DNA of 64,000 nt from CAVZOY01 sp963777095 (GCA_963777095.1 CAVZOY010000004.1:372001-436000), one strand, 5' to 3'. Numbered from the stretch's first letter, positions 33,433 through 43,977 are shown. Translations and numbers: made by a program. Notes: generated by a model not told the origin, from the sequence alone.

Positions 33433-33963
33433 TCGTCCGCCGCGAGCGCCCGTCCGATCACGCCGCCGTCCACGCACTGCACTCCGCGGCCTTCCGGCCG
33501 ACCGGGCGCTCGACCGGACGTCGACGTCGTCGAGGCCCTTCTCGTGGACGAGCTGCGGGAGGACGCCGGTTTCCTGCCGCACCTGTCCTTGGTGGCCGTT
33601 GACGCCGGTGCCGACGGCGACGACGTCGTCGGCCACGTCATCGCCACGCGGGGCTGGCTGGAACCCCAGGGCACGCCGGTGCTCGGGCTGGGCCCGCTCG
33701 GCGTGCGACCGCGGGACCAGGGCCGCGGAGTCGGCACGGTGCTCGTGCACGCGCTCCTGGCCGTGGCCGAGGCGTCCGACGAGACGCTGGTGGCGCTCCT
33801 GGGCTCGCCGGACTACTACCGGCGGTTCGGGTTCGTGCGCTCGACGGACCTCGGCGTGCGAGCGCCCGACCCACGCTGGGGCGAGCACTTCCAGGCCCGC
33901 CGGCTCAACGGGCCCACTCTGCAGGGCACGTTCCGCTACGCAGAGCCCTTCGACCGCGTCTGA
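33429..33963 (+). CDS. GNAT-family N-acetyltransferase (frameshifted)
   Basis: About 177 residues after correcting one extra base near 33518. The acetyl-CoA loop is LGPLGVRPRDQGRGVGTVLV with the Q/RxxGxG/A pattern, and the C-terminal part contains PDYYRRFGFVRSTDLGV. This resembles the YhbS-type subfamily. The substrate is unknown. The probable TTG start overlaps the RDD stop codon, so the genes are coupled. Confidence 0.78.
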
Positions 33964-33988
33964 AGCCTCCGGGCGATGACCTGGTGAA

Positions 33989-34825
33989 TCAGCGGCGGCG
34001 GACCTGGCGCGAACTCAGCGACATCGTGCGGCCGCCGGGCAGCGGACCGCCGGGCACCGGCATCCGCTGGCCGCCGAGCGCGCCGATGCGCTTGCCGAGG
34101 GCGTTGACCTCGGCCGGGCTGAGGTTGCGCGGCAGCTTCATGACGTGCCGGCTGAGCTTGCGCAGCGGCACCTGCCCCTCGTCGTCGCCCACGCTGACGT
34201 CGTAGATCGGGGTCTCGCCGACGACGCGCGCCAGCTTCTTCTTCTCCTGGGCCAGCAGGCCGCGCACCCGCTGCGGCGAGCCCTCGGCGACCAGGATCAC
34301 GCCGGGGCGGCCGAGTACCCGGTGGACGGCGTCCAGCTGCGGGGTACCGGCCACGCCGGCGTCGACCCGCCAGCCGCCGCGCATGCCCTCGAGCACCCAC
34401 GCGGCGGCTCCGGGCTGGCCCTCCACCTGCCGGTACGCCGAGCCCTGGGCGCGACGGCCGAACACGATGAGCGCGGCGAGCAGTCCGAGCACGATCGCCA
34501 TCGGCAGGAACAGGAACGGCGAGCCGAACAGGATGCCGGTCAGCTCGACCACCGTGGCCACCAGCACGAACGTGATCAGCAGGATCCACGGGAGCTTCGG
34601 GTCGTTGCGCCGCGTCAGGCTGTACGCCTGCCTGATCATCTTCAGCTGGTGCCCGAACTTGGCCAGCCGGCGCTTCTTCGGCTGTCCCTTGCGGTTCAGC
34701 TTCACCGCCGGCTCGGCCGGCATGCCGGGTGCCGCGGCACGGGCGCGCTTGCCGGGCGTGGACGCGGGCGCACGCCCCGCCTTGCCGCTCGGAGCGGTCG
34801 GGTTAGTGGGCTTGCTGCGCGCCAT
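33989..34825 (-). CDS. DUF4191 membrane protein
   Basis: The 278-residue protein matches the actinobacterial DUF4191 family (Rv2219 in M. tuberculosis), always found beside lipA and glnA1. The N-terminal 60 residues are basic and disordered, two transmembrane helices follow (LPWILLITFVLVATVVELTG and FLFLPMAIVLGLLAALIVF), then a cytosolic domain with a conserved RPGVILVAEG strand. The function is unknown. It has a leaderless promoter and is transcribed toward the acetyltransferase gene. Confidence 0.88.
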   Translation of the reverse strand: MARSKPTNPTAPSGKAGRAPASTPGKRARAAAPGMPAEPAVKLNRKGQPKKRRLAKFGHQLKMIRQAYSLTRRNDPKLPWILLITFVLVATVVELTGILFGSPFLFLPMAIVLGLLAALIVFGRRAQGSAYRQVEGQPGAAAWVLEGMRGGWRVDAGVAGTPQLDAVHRVLGRPGVILVAEGSPQRVRGLLAQEKKKLARVVGETPIYDVSVGDDEGQVPLRKLSRHVMKLPRNLSPAEVNALGKRIGALGGQRMPVPGGPLPGGRTMSLSSRQVRRR

Positions 34826-34832
34826 GCCTCAC

Positions 34833-34838
34833 AGGATA
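34833..34838 (-). promoter_or_regulatory. -10 box of a leaderless promoter
   Basis: TATCCT on the minus strand lies seven bases before the DUF4191 ATG. Confidence 0.6.
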
Positions 34839-34877
34839 GGGCCGAGGGGCCCCGCTCCCGCCGGGACGCGACCGAGG

Positions 34878-35864
34878 TCAGACCGTCGGAGTGAGACCGC
34901 GGGCCTCGACGGCCTGCGTGTAGAGCCGCCCGGCCCGGTACGAGCTGCGCACCAGGGGCCCGGCGAGGACGCCGGCGAAGCCGATCTGCTCGGCCTGCTC
35001 CTGGAAACCGACGAACTCCTCGGGCTTCACCCAGCGGACCACGGGGTGGTGCCGGGGCGAGGGGCGCAGGTACTGGGTGATCGTCAGCAGGTCGCAGCCG
35101 GCGTCGTGCAGGGCCTGCATCGCCTCGACCACCTCGTGCGGCTCCTCGCCCATGCCCAGGATCAGGTTGGACTTGGTGACCAGCCCGGCCTCGCGGGCGG
35201 CGGTGAGCACCGACAGCGACCGGTCGAAGCGGAACCCCGGGCGGATGCGGCGGAAGATCCGCGGCACCGTCTCGACGTTGTGCGCCAGCACCTCGGGGCG
35301 CGAGGAGAAGACCTCGGCCAGCTGGTCGGGCTTCGCGTCGAAGTCGGGGATCAGCAGCTCGACGCCGCAGCCGGGGACGGCGGCGTGGATCTGGCGGACC
35401 GTCTCGGCGTACAGCCACGCCCCGCCGTCGGGCAGGTCGTCACGGGCGACGCCGGTGACGGTGGCGTACCGCAGCTGCATCGTCGCGACGCTCTCGGCCA
35501 CGCGGCGCGGCTCGTCGGCGTCGAAGTCGGCGGGCTTGCCGGTGTCGATCTGGCAGAAGTCGCAGCGCCGGGTGCACTGGTCGCCACCGATGAGGAAGGT
35601 GGCCTCCCGGTCTTCCCAGCACTCGTAGATGTTGGGACAGCCGGCCTCCTCGCACACCGTGTGCAGGCCCTCGCGGCGGACCAGCGACTTGAGCTCGGTG
35701 TACTCCGGCCCGGTCTTGAGCCGGGTCTTGATCCACTCCGGCTTGCGCTCGATCGGCACCTGGCTGTTGCGCACCTCGAGGCGCAGCAGCTTGCGGCCGG
35801 ACGGGTCGACGCGGGGGCTGGGGGCGGGGGCTGGGGCCGGGGTGCTGGTCGGGGCCTCGCTCAT
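34878..35864 (-). CDS. lipA: Lipoyl synthase
   Basis: The 328-residue radical-SAM enzyme inserts two sulfurs into protein-bound octanoyl groups. The auxiliary cluster motif CEEAGCPNIYEC (residues about 67-78) and the radical-SAM motif CTRRCDFC (residues about 95-102) are complete. The C-terminal RSSYRAGRLY provides the Ser that binds the auxiliary cluster. The N-terminal 25 residues are Pro/Ala-rich. The ATG at 35864 lies seven bases after a TACGGT box. lipB, sucB and lpd, which it serves, are downstream in the window. Confidence 0.96.
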   Translation of the reverse strand: MSEAPTSTPAPAPAPSPRVDPSGRKLLRLEVRNSQVPIERKPEWIKTRLKTGPEYTELKSLVRREGLHTVCEEAGCPNIYECWEDREATFLIGGDQCTRRCDFCQIDTGKPADFDADEPRRVAESVATMQLRYATVTGVARDDLPDGGAWLYAETVRQIHAAVPGCGVELLIPDFDAKPDQLAEVFSSRPEVLAHNVETVPRIFRRIRPGFRFDRSLSVLTAAREAGLVTKSNLILGMGEEPHEVVEAMQALHDAGCDLLTITQYLRPSPRHHPVVRWVKPEEFVGFQEQAEQIGFAGVLAGPLVRSSYRAGRLYTQAVEARGLTPTV

Positions 35865-35871
35865 GCGACCC

Positions 35872-35877
35872 ACCGTA
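35872..35877 (-). promoter_or_regulatory. -10 box of a leaderless promoter
   Basis: TACGGT on the minus strand lies seven bases before the lipA ATG. Confidence 0.6.
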
Positions 35878-35941
35878 CTCGCGCGAAGGACCGCGCCGCC
35901 CCGGATGGGCGGGCGCGGTCCCTCGGTGCGGTGATGGTCGG

Positions 35942-37027
35942 TCAGGCCGGGTCCTGCGGGTTCGGCGAGGTCGATCCGCTGTCGGGCTCGGCGGTCTGCG
36001 GCGAGCCGGTGGGCGACGCGGTGGCCGTGCCGCCCGCGGCGGTGCCGGGCGAGCCGGTCGCCGTCCCCGGCGTCGAGTCGTGCGGCGTGTCGGCGTCGCC
36101 CTCGGCCAGCTGCTGCGGCTGCGTGCCCAGGTCGCTGTCCGGGGGCGTCGCGTCGCCGGCCGAGGTCTGCGCGGCCGACACGGACTTGTCGGTGGAGCTG
36201 GGCACGGGGTCCTCCCGGTAGGTGGGAACCGGCCCGTCACCGGCCGGCGCGGGCTTCCAGGAGTCGCCCTTCCGGCGCCGCAGGACGGCGAACGCGGCGG
36301 CCCCGGCCGCGAGCAGGAGGAGCAGCCACGGCCAGCGCCGTGGCTCCTTCTCGATGCCGACGGAGCGCTTGACGCTCGTCGCGGTGCGCGCCGCCTTCTT
36401 CTCGAGATCGCGGCGGCGCTTGGCGGCCTTCTTGCGCGCCTTCTTCGTGCTGGCGGTCAGTTCGGCCTTGCGCACGTCGAGCTCGGCGAGCGCGCTCTCC
36501 ACGTTGGTGGTGATCGCCTCCCGGGCACTCTCCAGCGCCGGCACCACGGCCTCGCGGGCTGCGAGCACCTTGGGCGTGGCGTAGGCGAGGGCCGCGGCCT
36601 GGGCGGCACCCAGCTTCGGGGCGACGTCCCTCTCCAGCGTCTCGCGGGCGGCCTCGCGCGCCGCCTCCACGCGGGGTGCGAGGTCGGCGGCGGCCTTCGC
36701 CGCCGCGGCCGAGGCGGCGGTGACGGCGGCGGTCACCTTCGGCGTCGCCGCATCCCGGGCCGCCTCCACGCGGGGGACGAGCGCCTCGCGGGCCGCCTCG
36801 ACCCGGGGGACCAGCGCCTCCCGGGCGGACTCGACGGCCGGGGCCGTCGCCGCCACGGCGGCGGCGAGTCTCGGCGCGGCGGCGTCGCGGGCGGCCTCGA
36901 CCCGGGGTGCGAGCTGCTCGGCCGCGGCGCGCCCGGCCTCGTTGAGCGCTGCTCCCAGGTGGGTGAGGCTCTCCTGGAGCTCGGCGCCGATGACCTCGCC
37001 GTGCGTATGCGTCTTCGTGCGGAACAC
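35942..37027 (-). CDS. Membrane protein with long amphipathic helical repeats
   Basis: The 361-residue protein has an N-terminal region (residues about 25-185) made of imperfect 10-11-residue repeats of the type APRVEAAREALV, with charged and Ala faces like apolipoprotein or LEA helices. A strongly basic stretch (KKARKKAAKRRRDLEKKAAR) follows, then one transmembrane helix (RWPWLLLLLAAGAAAFAVL near residue 258), and a Pro/Ser/Thr/Asp-rich tail. GTG 37027 was chosen because GGAGGT lies six bases before it. I know no function. The repeat type suggests membrane or nucleoid association, or desiccation protection. Confidence 0.7.
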   Translation of the reverse strand: MFRTKTHTHGEVIGAELQESLTHLGAALNEAGRAAAEQLAPRVEAARDAAAPRLAAAVAATAPAVESAREALVPRVEAAREALVPRVEAARDAATPKVTAAVTAASAAAAKAAADLAPRVEAAREAARETLERDVAPKLGAAQAAALAYATPKVLAAREAVVPALESAREAITTNVESALAELDVRKAELTASTKKARKKAAKRRRDLEKKAARTATSVKRSVGIEKEPRRWPWLLLLLAAGAAAFAVLRRRKGDSWKPAPAGDGPVPTYREDPVPSSTDKSVSAAQTSAGDATPPDSDLGTQPQQLAEGDADTPHDSTPGTATGSPGTAAGGTATASPTGSPQTAEPDSGSTSPNPQDPA

Positions 37028-37122
37028 GCGATTACCTCCGTTGATCGTCTCGGCGGCCATCCTGCCCGGTCCGGCCGGGACGTACACCCCCGGGCTGCGT
37101 GCCGGGGAGAGGCCGCCGGACG

Positions 37123-39427
37123 TCAGGAGGTGCGCGCGGAGCCGAGCAGCGGCCGGGCGGGCTGGTCCAGCCAGCTCAGGAAGTCGTCGACGGGCATGGG
37201 TCGGGCGATGGCGTAGCCCTGGGCCACGTCGCAGCCGAGCGCGGCGAGCACCGCGCCGGTGGCGTCGTCCTCGACGCCCTCCGCCACCAGCCGCAGCCCC
37301 AGGGCGTGGGCCAGCGCCACGGTGTGCTCGACGATCGCGGCCGCGCGGCGGTCCGCGCCGACGTCGGCCGTGAGGCTCCGGTCGAGCTTGAGCTCGTCGG
37401 CGGGCAGATGCCGGAGGTAGGCCAGGGAGCTGTAGCCGGTGCCGTAGTCGTCGATCGACGTCCGGACGCCGAGGCGACGGAGCTCGCCGAGCACGGCGCG
37501 ACCCCGCTCGGGGTCGGCCATGAGGGTGTCCTCGACCAGTTCGAGGGTCAGTGCCTGCGGCGGGAGCCCGTGGCGCATCAGCGCCTGCGCGACCTTGCCC
37601 GGGAGGTCGAGGTCGGAGACGTTCGCGGCCGACAGGTTGACCGAGACGGGCACCGCGCGACGAGGCCACCAGCGCGCCGCCGCGGTCAGCGCCAGCTCGA
37701 GGACGGTGTCGGTCAGGGGGCGGAGCAGGCCCGCCTGCTCGGCGGCGGGCAGCAGCTGCGCGGGGGAGAGCAGGCCGCGCGTCGGGTGGTTCCAGCGGAC
37801 GAGGGCCTCGGAACCGGCCACCCGTCCGTCGGCGAGGTCGATCTGCGGCTGCAGGTAGACGACGAGCTCGTCGGACTCCAGCGCGGTCCGCAGCTCCTCC
37901 ATCGTGCGCAGCCGGTCGCCGGTCCCGCCCTGCGGGTCGGGGACGTAGACGTGCACACCCTCGCGGCCGGCCTTGGCCGCGTACATCGCGACGTCGGCGC
38001 AGCGCAGCAGCTCGATCACGGTGGCCGCGGGGACCGGAGCCGTCGCGACGCCGATGCTGACGCCGACGTGCAGCCGGACGCCCTCGACGGTGAACGGGGC
38101 CAGGACGATCTCGCGGAGCCGCTCGGCACGGGCCTGCGCCTCGTCGAGGCCACCCTCCGGGATCAGGACGGCGAACTCGTCGCCGCCGAGACGGGCGAGC
38201 AGGTCGCCGGGGCGCAGCCCCGCTTCGAGGCGCGGCCCCATCTGGCGGAGCAGCTGGTCACCGGCGTGGTGCCCGAGGCTGTCGTTGACCTCCTTGAAGC
38301 CGTCCAGGTCGAGCAGCAGCAGGGCGGCCGGCCGGCGGGCGGTGGCGGTCGCCAGCACCCGCTCTCCCTCGAGCAGGAGTGCGCGACGGTTGGCCAACCC
38401 GGTGAGCTCGTCGGTTCGAGCCTGCTGCTTCACCTCGTTGAAGGAGCGGACCTCGCGGAACGTGACGGCTGTCCGGGCGATGGCGGCGACCACGGTGGCG
38501 ATCGCCAGCCACGCCGCGGCGGACGGCAGGGCGTCGCCCCATCCGGCCGCGAGCACGAACAGGCTGGCGACGTTGCAGGCGAGAGGCAGCGCGAGCAGCC
38601 GCCAGCCGACCCGGGACCGCTCGTCGCGGTGCTCGCTGGTGGGCGGCGACTGTGGGTGCGCACCGTGCGCCGCGAACGTCGGCGCAGGCGATGCCGGCCA
38701 GCCAGGCGAGGTCGGTCGCTCCGCCGTCCACGTAGGTGCCCTGCACCGTGCGGGCGAAGAAGACGACGTCCGCGATGAGGACCAACAGCAGCGCGGCGAT
38801 GACGCGGAGGAGCGAGCGGTCGAGCCGCATGCCCAGGATCGCGCCGACGGCGACGAGCAGGGCGAGCAGCAGCACGTCCATCGCCGGGAGCGCCAGGTTG
38901 ATGAGCTCGACGGCGGGGCGACCGTCGGTCGGGTTCAGGTAGGGGCCGATCAGGAAGGCCACGCCGAGCGCGGTCGTCCCCAGGGCGCCGATGACGCCGT
39001 CCAGCCACATGCTCGGGTGGAAGCGGGGGACGCGGCTCCGGATGAGTCCCACCATGGCGACGTAGAGCAGCAGGTACGCGAGCAGCGCGAGCAGGTCGAT
39101 CGCCGGCGGGTACGGCCCGTTCCCGCCGGTGCCCGCTGCCAGGGTGCGCAGCGCGTTGCCGAGTGCGAGCAGCAGCAGAGCGACGGTCAGGGCGCGCCAG
39201 GCGAGACGCTCGGCGCGGACCCGCACGGACGCCGCCCACGCCGCCGCCGCGGCGGGCAGGTAGGCGGCGTTGAACAGCCCGACGTCGTAGATCCGGTCCC
39301 ACAGCACGCCGTCCGGCCGGAGCTCCACACCGGTGGCGAACAGCGCGACGAGGACGACGGTGAGGATCGGCCACCAGCGGGCCGGCGGGGTGTGCCCGCG
39401 GCCCTTGCCCTTCTCCTCGCTCCCCAC
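37123..39427 (-). CDS. Membrane GGDEF-EAL cyclic-di-GMP enzyme (frameshifted)
   Basis: About 767 residues after correcting one extra base near 38690. About nine transmembrane helices fill the first 325 residues, giving a MASE-like sensor. The GGDEF domain starts ARTDELTGLANR and has an intact active site RLGGDEFAVL. The EAL domain has SEALVRWNHP, LELVEDTLM and IDDYGTGYSSLAYL with ELKLDRSL, so both diguanylate cyclase and phosphodiesterase activities look possible. The start is uncertain: GTG 39427 is in frame, but AGGAGG is better placed for an ATG at 39438 in another frame, which hints at a further base error. Confidence 0.85.
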
Positions 39428-39512
39428 CCCGGAGTCATCGGTCGCGGAACGCCTCCTGTGAAACCGAAGCGGAACCGTTTCCCTCACAACGAGTGAGTGC
39501 GGCGCCGCGGAG

Positions 39513-39518
39513 TAAGCT
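39513..39518 (+). promoter_or_regulatory. -10 box of the leuS leader promoter
   Basis: TAAGCT lies six bases before the GTG of the leader peptide, so the leader transcript would be leaderless and start at the peptide. Confidence 0.6.
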
Positions 39519-39524
39519 GCGCGC

Positions 39525-39560
39525 GTGACCGGGCAGCTGCTCCTTCCCCGGCCGTGCTGA
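39525..39560 (+). CDS. leuL: Leucine-rich leader peptide of leuS
   Basis: A short frame encodes MTGQLLLPRPC and stops at 39560. The three consecutive leucine codons are CTG, CTC and CTT. It begins six bases after a -10 box and ends within a hairpin that precedes a classic terminator. This is the layout of ribosome-mediated attenuation: stalling at Leu codons when charged tRNA-Leu is scarce would free an alternative fold and let leuS be transcribed. Confidence 0.65.
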   Translation: MTGQLLLPRPC

Positions 39561-39612
39561 CCTGACCCGACCGGACAGCACGGCGACCCCTCCATGCGTG
39601 AGGGGTTTTTTT
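39552..39612 (+). terminator. leuS attenuator: pause hairpin plus intrinsic terminator
   Basis: CCGTGCTG (39552-39559) pairs perfectly with CAGCACGG (39576-39583), covering the leader stop codon. It is followed by CCCCTC (39587-39592), a seven-base loop, GAGGGG (39600-39605) and seven T (39606-39612). A T7 tract is rare in this genome, which marks a functional terminator between the leader peptide and leuS. Confidence 0.75.
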
Positions 39613-39650
39613 CTGCCCGCCGCACGACCCTCGCGAGGAGAGCACCGACG

Positions 39651-42543
39651 ATGAGCCCGACGGCCAGCCAGCCGACCCCCGAGCCCGCGGGGGACGGCGC
39701 ACCGCCGCACCGCTACACGCCGGCGCTGGCGCACTCCATCGAGCTGGCCTGGCAGGACCGGTGGGAGGCCGAGGGCACGTTCCACACGCCCAACCCGGCC
39801 GGCCGGCTGAGCGAGGGCTTCGACAAGGTCGCCGACCGGCCCAAGTTCTTCGTGATGGACATGTTCCCGTACCCCTCGGGCGCGGGCCTGCACGTCGGCC
39901 ACCCGCTGGGCTACCTGGGTACCGACGTCACCAGCCGGTTCCGGCGGATGGACGGCGACAACGTGCTGCACCCGATGGGCTACGACGCCTTCGGGCTGCC
40001 CGCCGAGCAGTACGCCGTCCAGACCGGGCAGCACCCGCGGGTCACCACCGAGGCCAACATCGCCGCCATCCGCGCGCAGCTGCGCCGGCTGGGCGTCGAC
40101 CACGACGACCGGCGGTCGTTCGCCACGATCGACCCCGGCTACTACAAGTGGACGCAGTGGATCTTCCTGCAGCTGTTCGGCTCGTGGTTCGACGCCGACG
40201 CCGGCAGGGCGCGGCCCATCGAGGAGCTGGTCGCCGAGCTGGACGCCGGCACGCGCGAGCCCGCGCCGGGCACCAACCCGTTGGGCCGCGCCGTGGGCCG
40301 AGCTGGACGAGGTCGGCCGGCGGCTGGTCGTCGACGCGCACCGGCTGGCCTACCTGCACCAGGCGCCGGTGAACTGGTGCCCCGGCCTGGGCACGGTGCT
40401 GTCCAACGAGGAGGTCACCGCCGACGGGCGCTCCGAGCGCGGCAACTTCCCGGTGTTCCGGCGCCCGCTGACCCAGTGGATGATGCGGATCACCGCCTAC
40501 GCCGACCGGCTGATCGACGACCTGGACCGGCTGGACTGGACCGACTCGCTGAAGCTGATGCAGCGCAACTGGATCGGCCGCTCCGCCGGGGCCCGGATCG
40601 GCTTCACCGTCGGGTCGGAGACGGTCGAGGTCTTCACCACCCGCCCGGACACGCTGTTCGGCGCCACCTACATGGTGCTGGCGCCCGAGCACCCGCTGGT
40701 CGCTGCGCTGACGGCGGCTGCCTGGCCGGACGGAACCGACCCGCGCTGGACCGGGGGAGCGGCCACCCCGGCGGAGGCCGTCGAGGCCTACCAGCGGCAG
40801 GCCTCCCGCCGGTCGGAGCTGGACCGGCAGACCGAGGGCCGCGACAAGACCGGCGTCTGGCTCGGCGTCACCGCCGTCAACCCGGTCAACGGCCGCGAGC
40901 TGCCGGTGTTCATCGCCGACTACGTGCTGACCGGCTACGGCACCGGCGCGATCATGGCCGTCCCGGGCGAGGACGTCCGTGACTTCGAGTTCGCGGAGAA
41001 GTTCGGGCTGCCCGTCGTCCGCACGGTGCAGCCGCCGGAGGACTTCGACGGCGGCGCGTACACCGGCTGCGGCCCGATGATCAACTCAGCCAACGACGAG
41101 ATCTCGCTGGACGGGCTGGACAAGGCCACGGCGATCGCGACGATCACCGAGTGGCTGGTCGCGCACGGCCACGGCGAGGCGACCACCACGTACAAGCTGC
41201 GCGACTGGCTGTTCAGCCGTCAGCGCTACTGGGGCGAGCCGTTCCCGATCCTGTACGACGAGAACGACCTGCCGGTCGCCGTCCCGGAGTCGATGCTGCC
41301 GGTGCTGCTGCCCGAGGTCGACGACTACTCGCCGAAGACGTTCGCCGACGACGACGCCGACTCCGCACCCGAGCCGCCGCTGTCGCGCGCGACGGAGTGG
41401 ACGACGGTCGAGCTGGACCTGGGCGACGGGCCGAAGAAGTACCGGCGCGAGACCAACACGATGCCCAACTGGGCCGGCTCCTGCTGGTACTACCTGCGCT
41501 ACCTGGACCCGGGCGACGACACGCGGATGGTCGACCCCGAGCTGGAGCGCTACTGGCTGGGCCCGCGCGGCGAGGGTGACGTCGGCGGCGTCGACCTGTA
41601 CGTCGGCGGCGTGGAGCACGCGGTGCTGCACCTGCTGTACGCGCGCTTCTGGCACAAGGTGCTGCACGACCTGGGCCACGTGTCGAGCGAGGAGCCGTTC
41701 CGCCGGCTGGTCAACCAGGGCTACATCTCCGCCTTCGCCTACACCGACGAGCGGGGTTTCTACGTGCCCGCTGCCGACGTCGTCGAGAAGGGCGGCCGGT
41801 TCTTCTACGAGGGCGCGGAGGTCAACCGCGAGTACGGGAAGATCGGCAAGAGCCTGAAGAACATGGTCACGCCGGACGAGATGATCGGCGCGTACGGCGC
41901 CGACACGTTCCGCGTGTACGAGATGTCGACGGGTCCGCTGGACCAGTCGCGGCCCTGGGAGACCAAGGCCGTCGTCGGGTCCCAGCGCCTGCTGCAGCGC
42001 ATCTGGCGGGTGGTCGTCGACGAGCGGACCGGCGAGACCCGGGCCGCCGACGTCGAGCCGTCCGAGGAGACGCTGCGGGCGCTGCACCGGACGATCGCCG
42101 GGGTGCGCGACGGGTGCGCCACCCTGCGGTTCAACATCGCCGTCGCCCGGGTGACCGAGCTGACCAACCACCTGACGTCGCTCCTACGGCGCCGAAGCCC
42201 CCGTGCCGCGCGTCGGTGGCCGAGCCGCTGGTGCTGCTGGTGGCGCCCGCTGGCGCCGCACATCGCCGAGGAGATGTGGGCGCGGCTGGGGCACGAGTCG
42301 TCGCTGGCCTGGCACCCGTTCCCGGTGGCCGACGAGCGCTACCTGGTCGAGGACACCGTCGAGGTCGCCGTGCAGGTGAACGGCAAGGTGCGGTCGCAGG
42401 TCACGGTGCCGGCCGACGCCGACGCCGCGGCGCTGGAGGCGGCGGCCCGTGCCGACGAGAAGGTGGCCGGCCACCTGGAGGGGAAGACCGTGCGCCGCGT
42501 CGTCGCGGTGCCCGGCCGGCTGGTCAACTTCGTCGTCGGCTGA
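39651..42543 (+). CDS. leuS: Leucyl-tRNA synthetase (four frameshifts)
   Basis: About 962 residues after correction, the normal length. The class I signatures are FPYPSGAGLHVGHPLGY (HIGH box) and YGKIGKSLKNMV (KMSKS box, here KIGKS). The CP1 editing domain contains TTRPDTLFGATYMVLAPEHP, and the anticodon domain ends AVPGRLVNFVVG. An extra base near 40293 shifts the frame; three more between about 42184 and 42252 add up to three and return to frame, so the segment between reads YGAEAPVPR and SVAEPLVLLVAP in the other frames. The gene is essential, so these are probably sequence errors. It is preceded by a leucine leader-peptide attenuator. Confidence 0.93.
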
Positions 42544-43308
42544 GGCCTCCGGACGGCGGTGCCTCCGGCGTCGTCGTCGTGGCTGATCCGCGGCTCGAGG
42601 CCGGCCGCGGACATCGCGGCAGCGAGGACCGGTGCCTGGGTGGTGCTGCTCTCGACGAGCAGCGCGCCGGCCGGCCCCAGCCAGGCCGGCGCCCCCTCGA
42701 CGACCCGGCGCAGGACGTCGAGGCCGTCCGGGCCGCCGTCGAGGGCGGTGCGGGGCTCGTGGTCGCGCGCCTCCGGCGGCATCAGGGCGATGCCGTCGGT
42801 CGGCACGTAGGGCGCGTTGGCGACCAGCACGTCGACGCGGCCCCTGAGTGGGTCCGGGAGCGCCGCGAAGAGGTCGCCCTGGTGCACGCGGTCGGGCGGC
42901 AGGTTGCGCCGGGCGCAGCGGACGGCGGCGGGGTCGACGTCGGCCGCGTGCAGATCGAGGTCGGGTCGGGCCGCGAGGAGCGCCGCGCCCACGGCCCCGC
43001 AGCCGCAGCAGAGGTCGACCACGACAGGGTCGCTCGTGCCGGAGGTCGCCAGCGCGGTCAGCGCCTGCCGGACGAGCAGCGCCGTCCGGCTGCGCGGGAC
43101 GAAGACGCCGGGCTCCACGACCAGCCGCAGGCCGCAGAACTCGACCCGGCCGAGCAGGTGCTCGAGCGGCTCCCCGGCGATCCGCCGCTCGATCAGCTCG
43201 CTCGAGGTCGCGGCCCTCGTCGGCCGCCTCGCGCAGCAGCCGCGCCTCGTCCTCGGCGAAGACGCAGCCCGCGGCGCGCAGCCGCGCGACGAGGAGCGTC
43301 GAGGTCAG
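42524..43308 (-). CDS. PrmC/HemK-like N5-glutamine methyltransferase (frameshifted)
   Basis: An SAM-dependent methyltransferase with the PrmC layout: an N-terminal helical part (LVARLRAAGCVFAEDEARLL), the joint EPLEHLLGRVEFCGL, the SAM loop VVDLCCGCGAVGAAL, and the active-site motif VANAPYVP in place of NPPY. The NAPY variant suggests a PrmC paralogue and not release-factor PrmC itself. An extra base near 43200 splits it. The 3' end is not certain: the original frame runs on into leuS antisense, and the best stop after one more shift is at 42524. The CTG start overlaps the lipB stop codon. Confidence 0.65.
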
Positions 43309-43971
43309 GCGATGGGAGCACCGGCCGCCGCCGGTGCCAGCACGCGGCGCATCGCGTCCTCGACCGCGTCGATGACCTCGTCGACCGTCACGTCGCGACC
43401 CAGCTCGGCCGACAGCGACGTGACGCCGGCGTCGACGATGCCGCACGGGCACGATCGCGCCGAACGCGCCGAGGTCGGGGTCGCAGTTGAGCGCGAAGCC
43501 GTGCATGGTCACGCCGCGGGCGACCCGTACGCCGATCGCGGCGATCTTGCGCTCGGGCCGGCCGGCACCGCCCGGCGGGTCGGCCGCCATCCACACCCCG
43601 CTGCGGCCCTCGACCCGGCCGGTCGCGACGCCGAGTGCGTCGCACACGTCGATGAGTGCCGCCTCGAGCCGGCGCACGTGGGCGACCACGTCGACCGGGT
43701 CGGGCAGGGCGACGATCGGATAGCCGACCAGCTGACCGGGCCCGTGCCAGGTGATCTTGCCGCCGCGGTCGACGTCGATGACCGGAGTGCCGTCGAACGG
43801 ACGCTCGTGCGGCTCGGTGCGGCGTCCCGCGGTGTAGACCGACGGGTGCTCCAGCAGCAGCAGCGTGTCCGGCCCGGTGCCCTCGACCCGCGCGGCGTGC
43901 AGCTCGCGCTGGAGCGCCCACGCCTCCTCGTAGGGGACGGTCCCGGCCCGCACGACCTGCAGCTGCGTCAC
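43305..43971 (-). CDS. lipB: Octanoyl-[acyl carrier protein]:protein octanoyltransferase (frameshifted)
   Basis: About 221 residues after correcting one extra G near 43446. LipB moves octanoate from ACP to lipoyl domains, the step before LipA. The RGGKITWHGPGQLVGYPIV motif and the catalytic Lys in ERKIAAIGVRV are present, with the catalytic Cys in IVPCGIVDAGVTSL appearing only in the corrected frame. The GTG start follows a leaderless -10 box. It lies in the same region as lipA, sucB and lpd. Confidence 0.92.
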
Positions 43972-43977
43972 GGCACC

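Noticed and set aside
39481..39650. T-box riboswitch upstream of leuS.
   Set aside because: The leader is only about 125 bases and I find no T-box consensus sequence or specifier stem. A Leu-codon peptide with a terminator explains the region better.
39651..42543. Programmed ribosomal frameshifting as an explanation for the leuS and other breaks.
   Set aside because: No common slippery heptamer or downstream pseudoknot was seen. The sites are in unrelated genes, and several genes have two to four breaks including compensating ones, which fits base errors.
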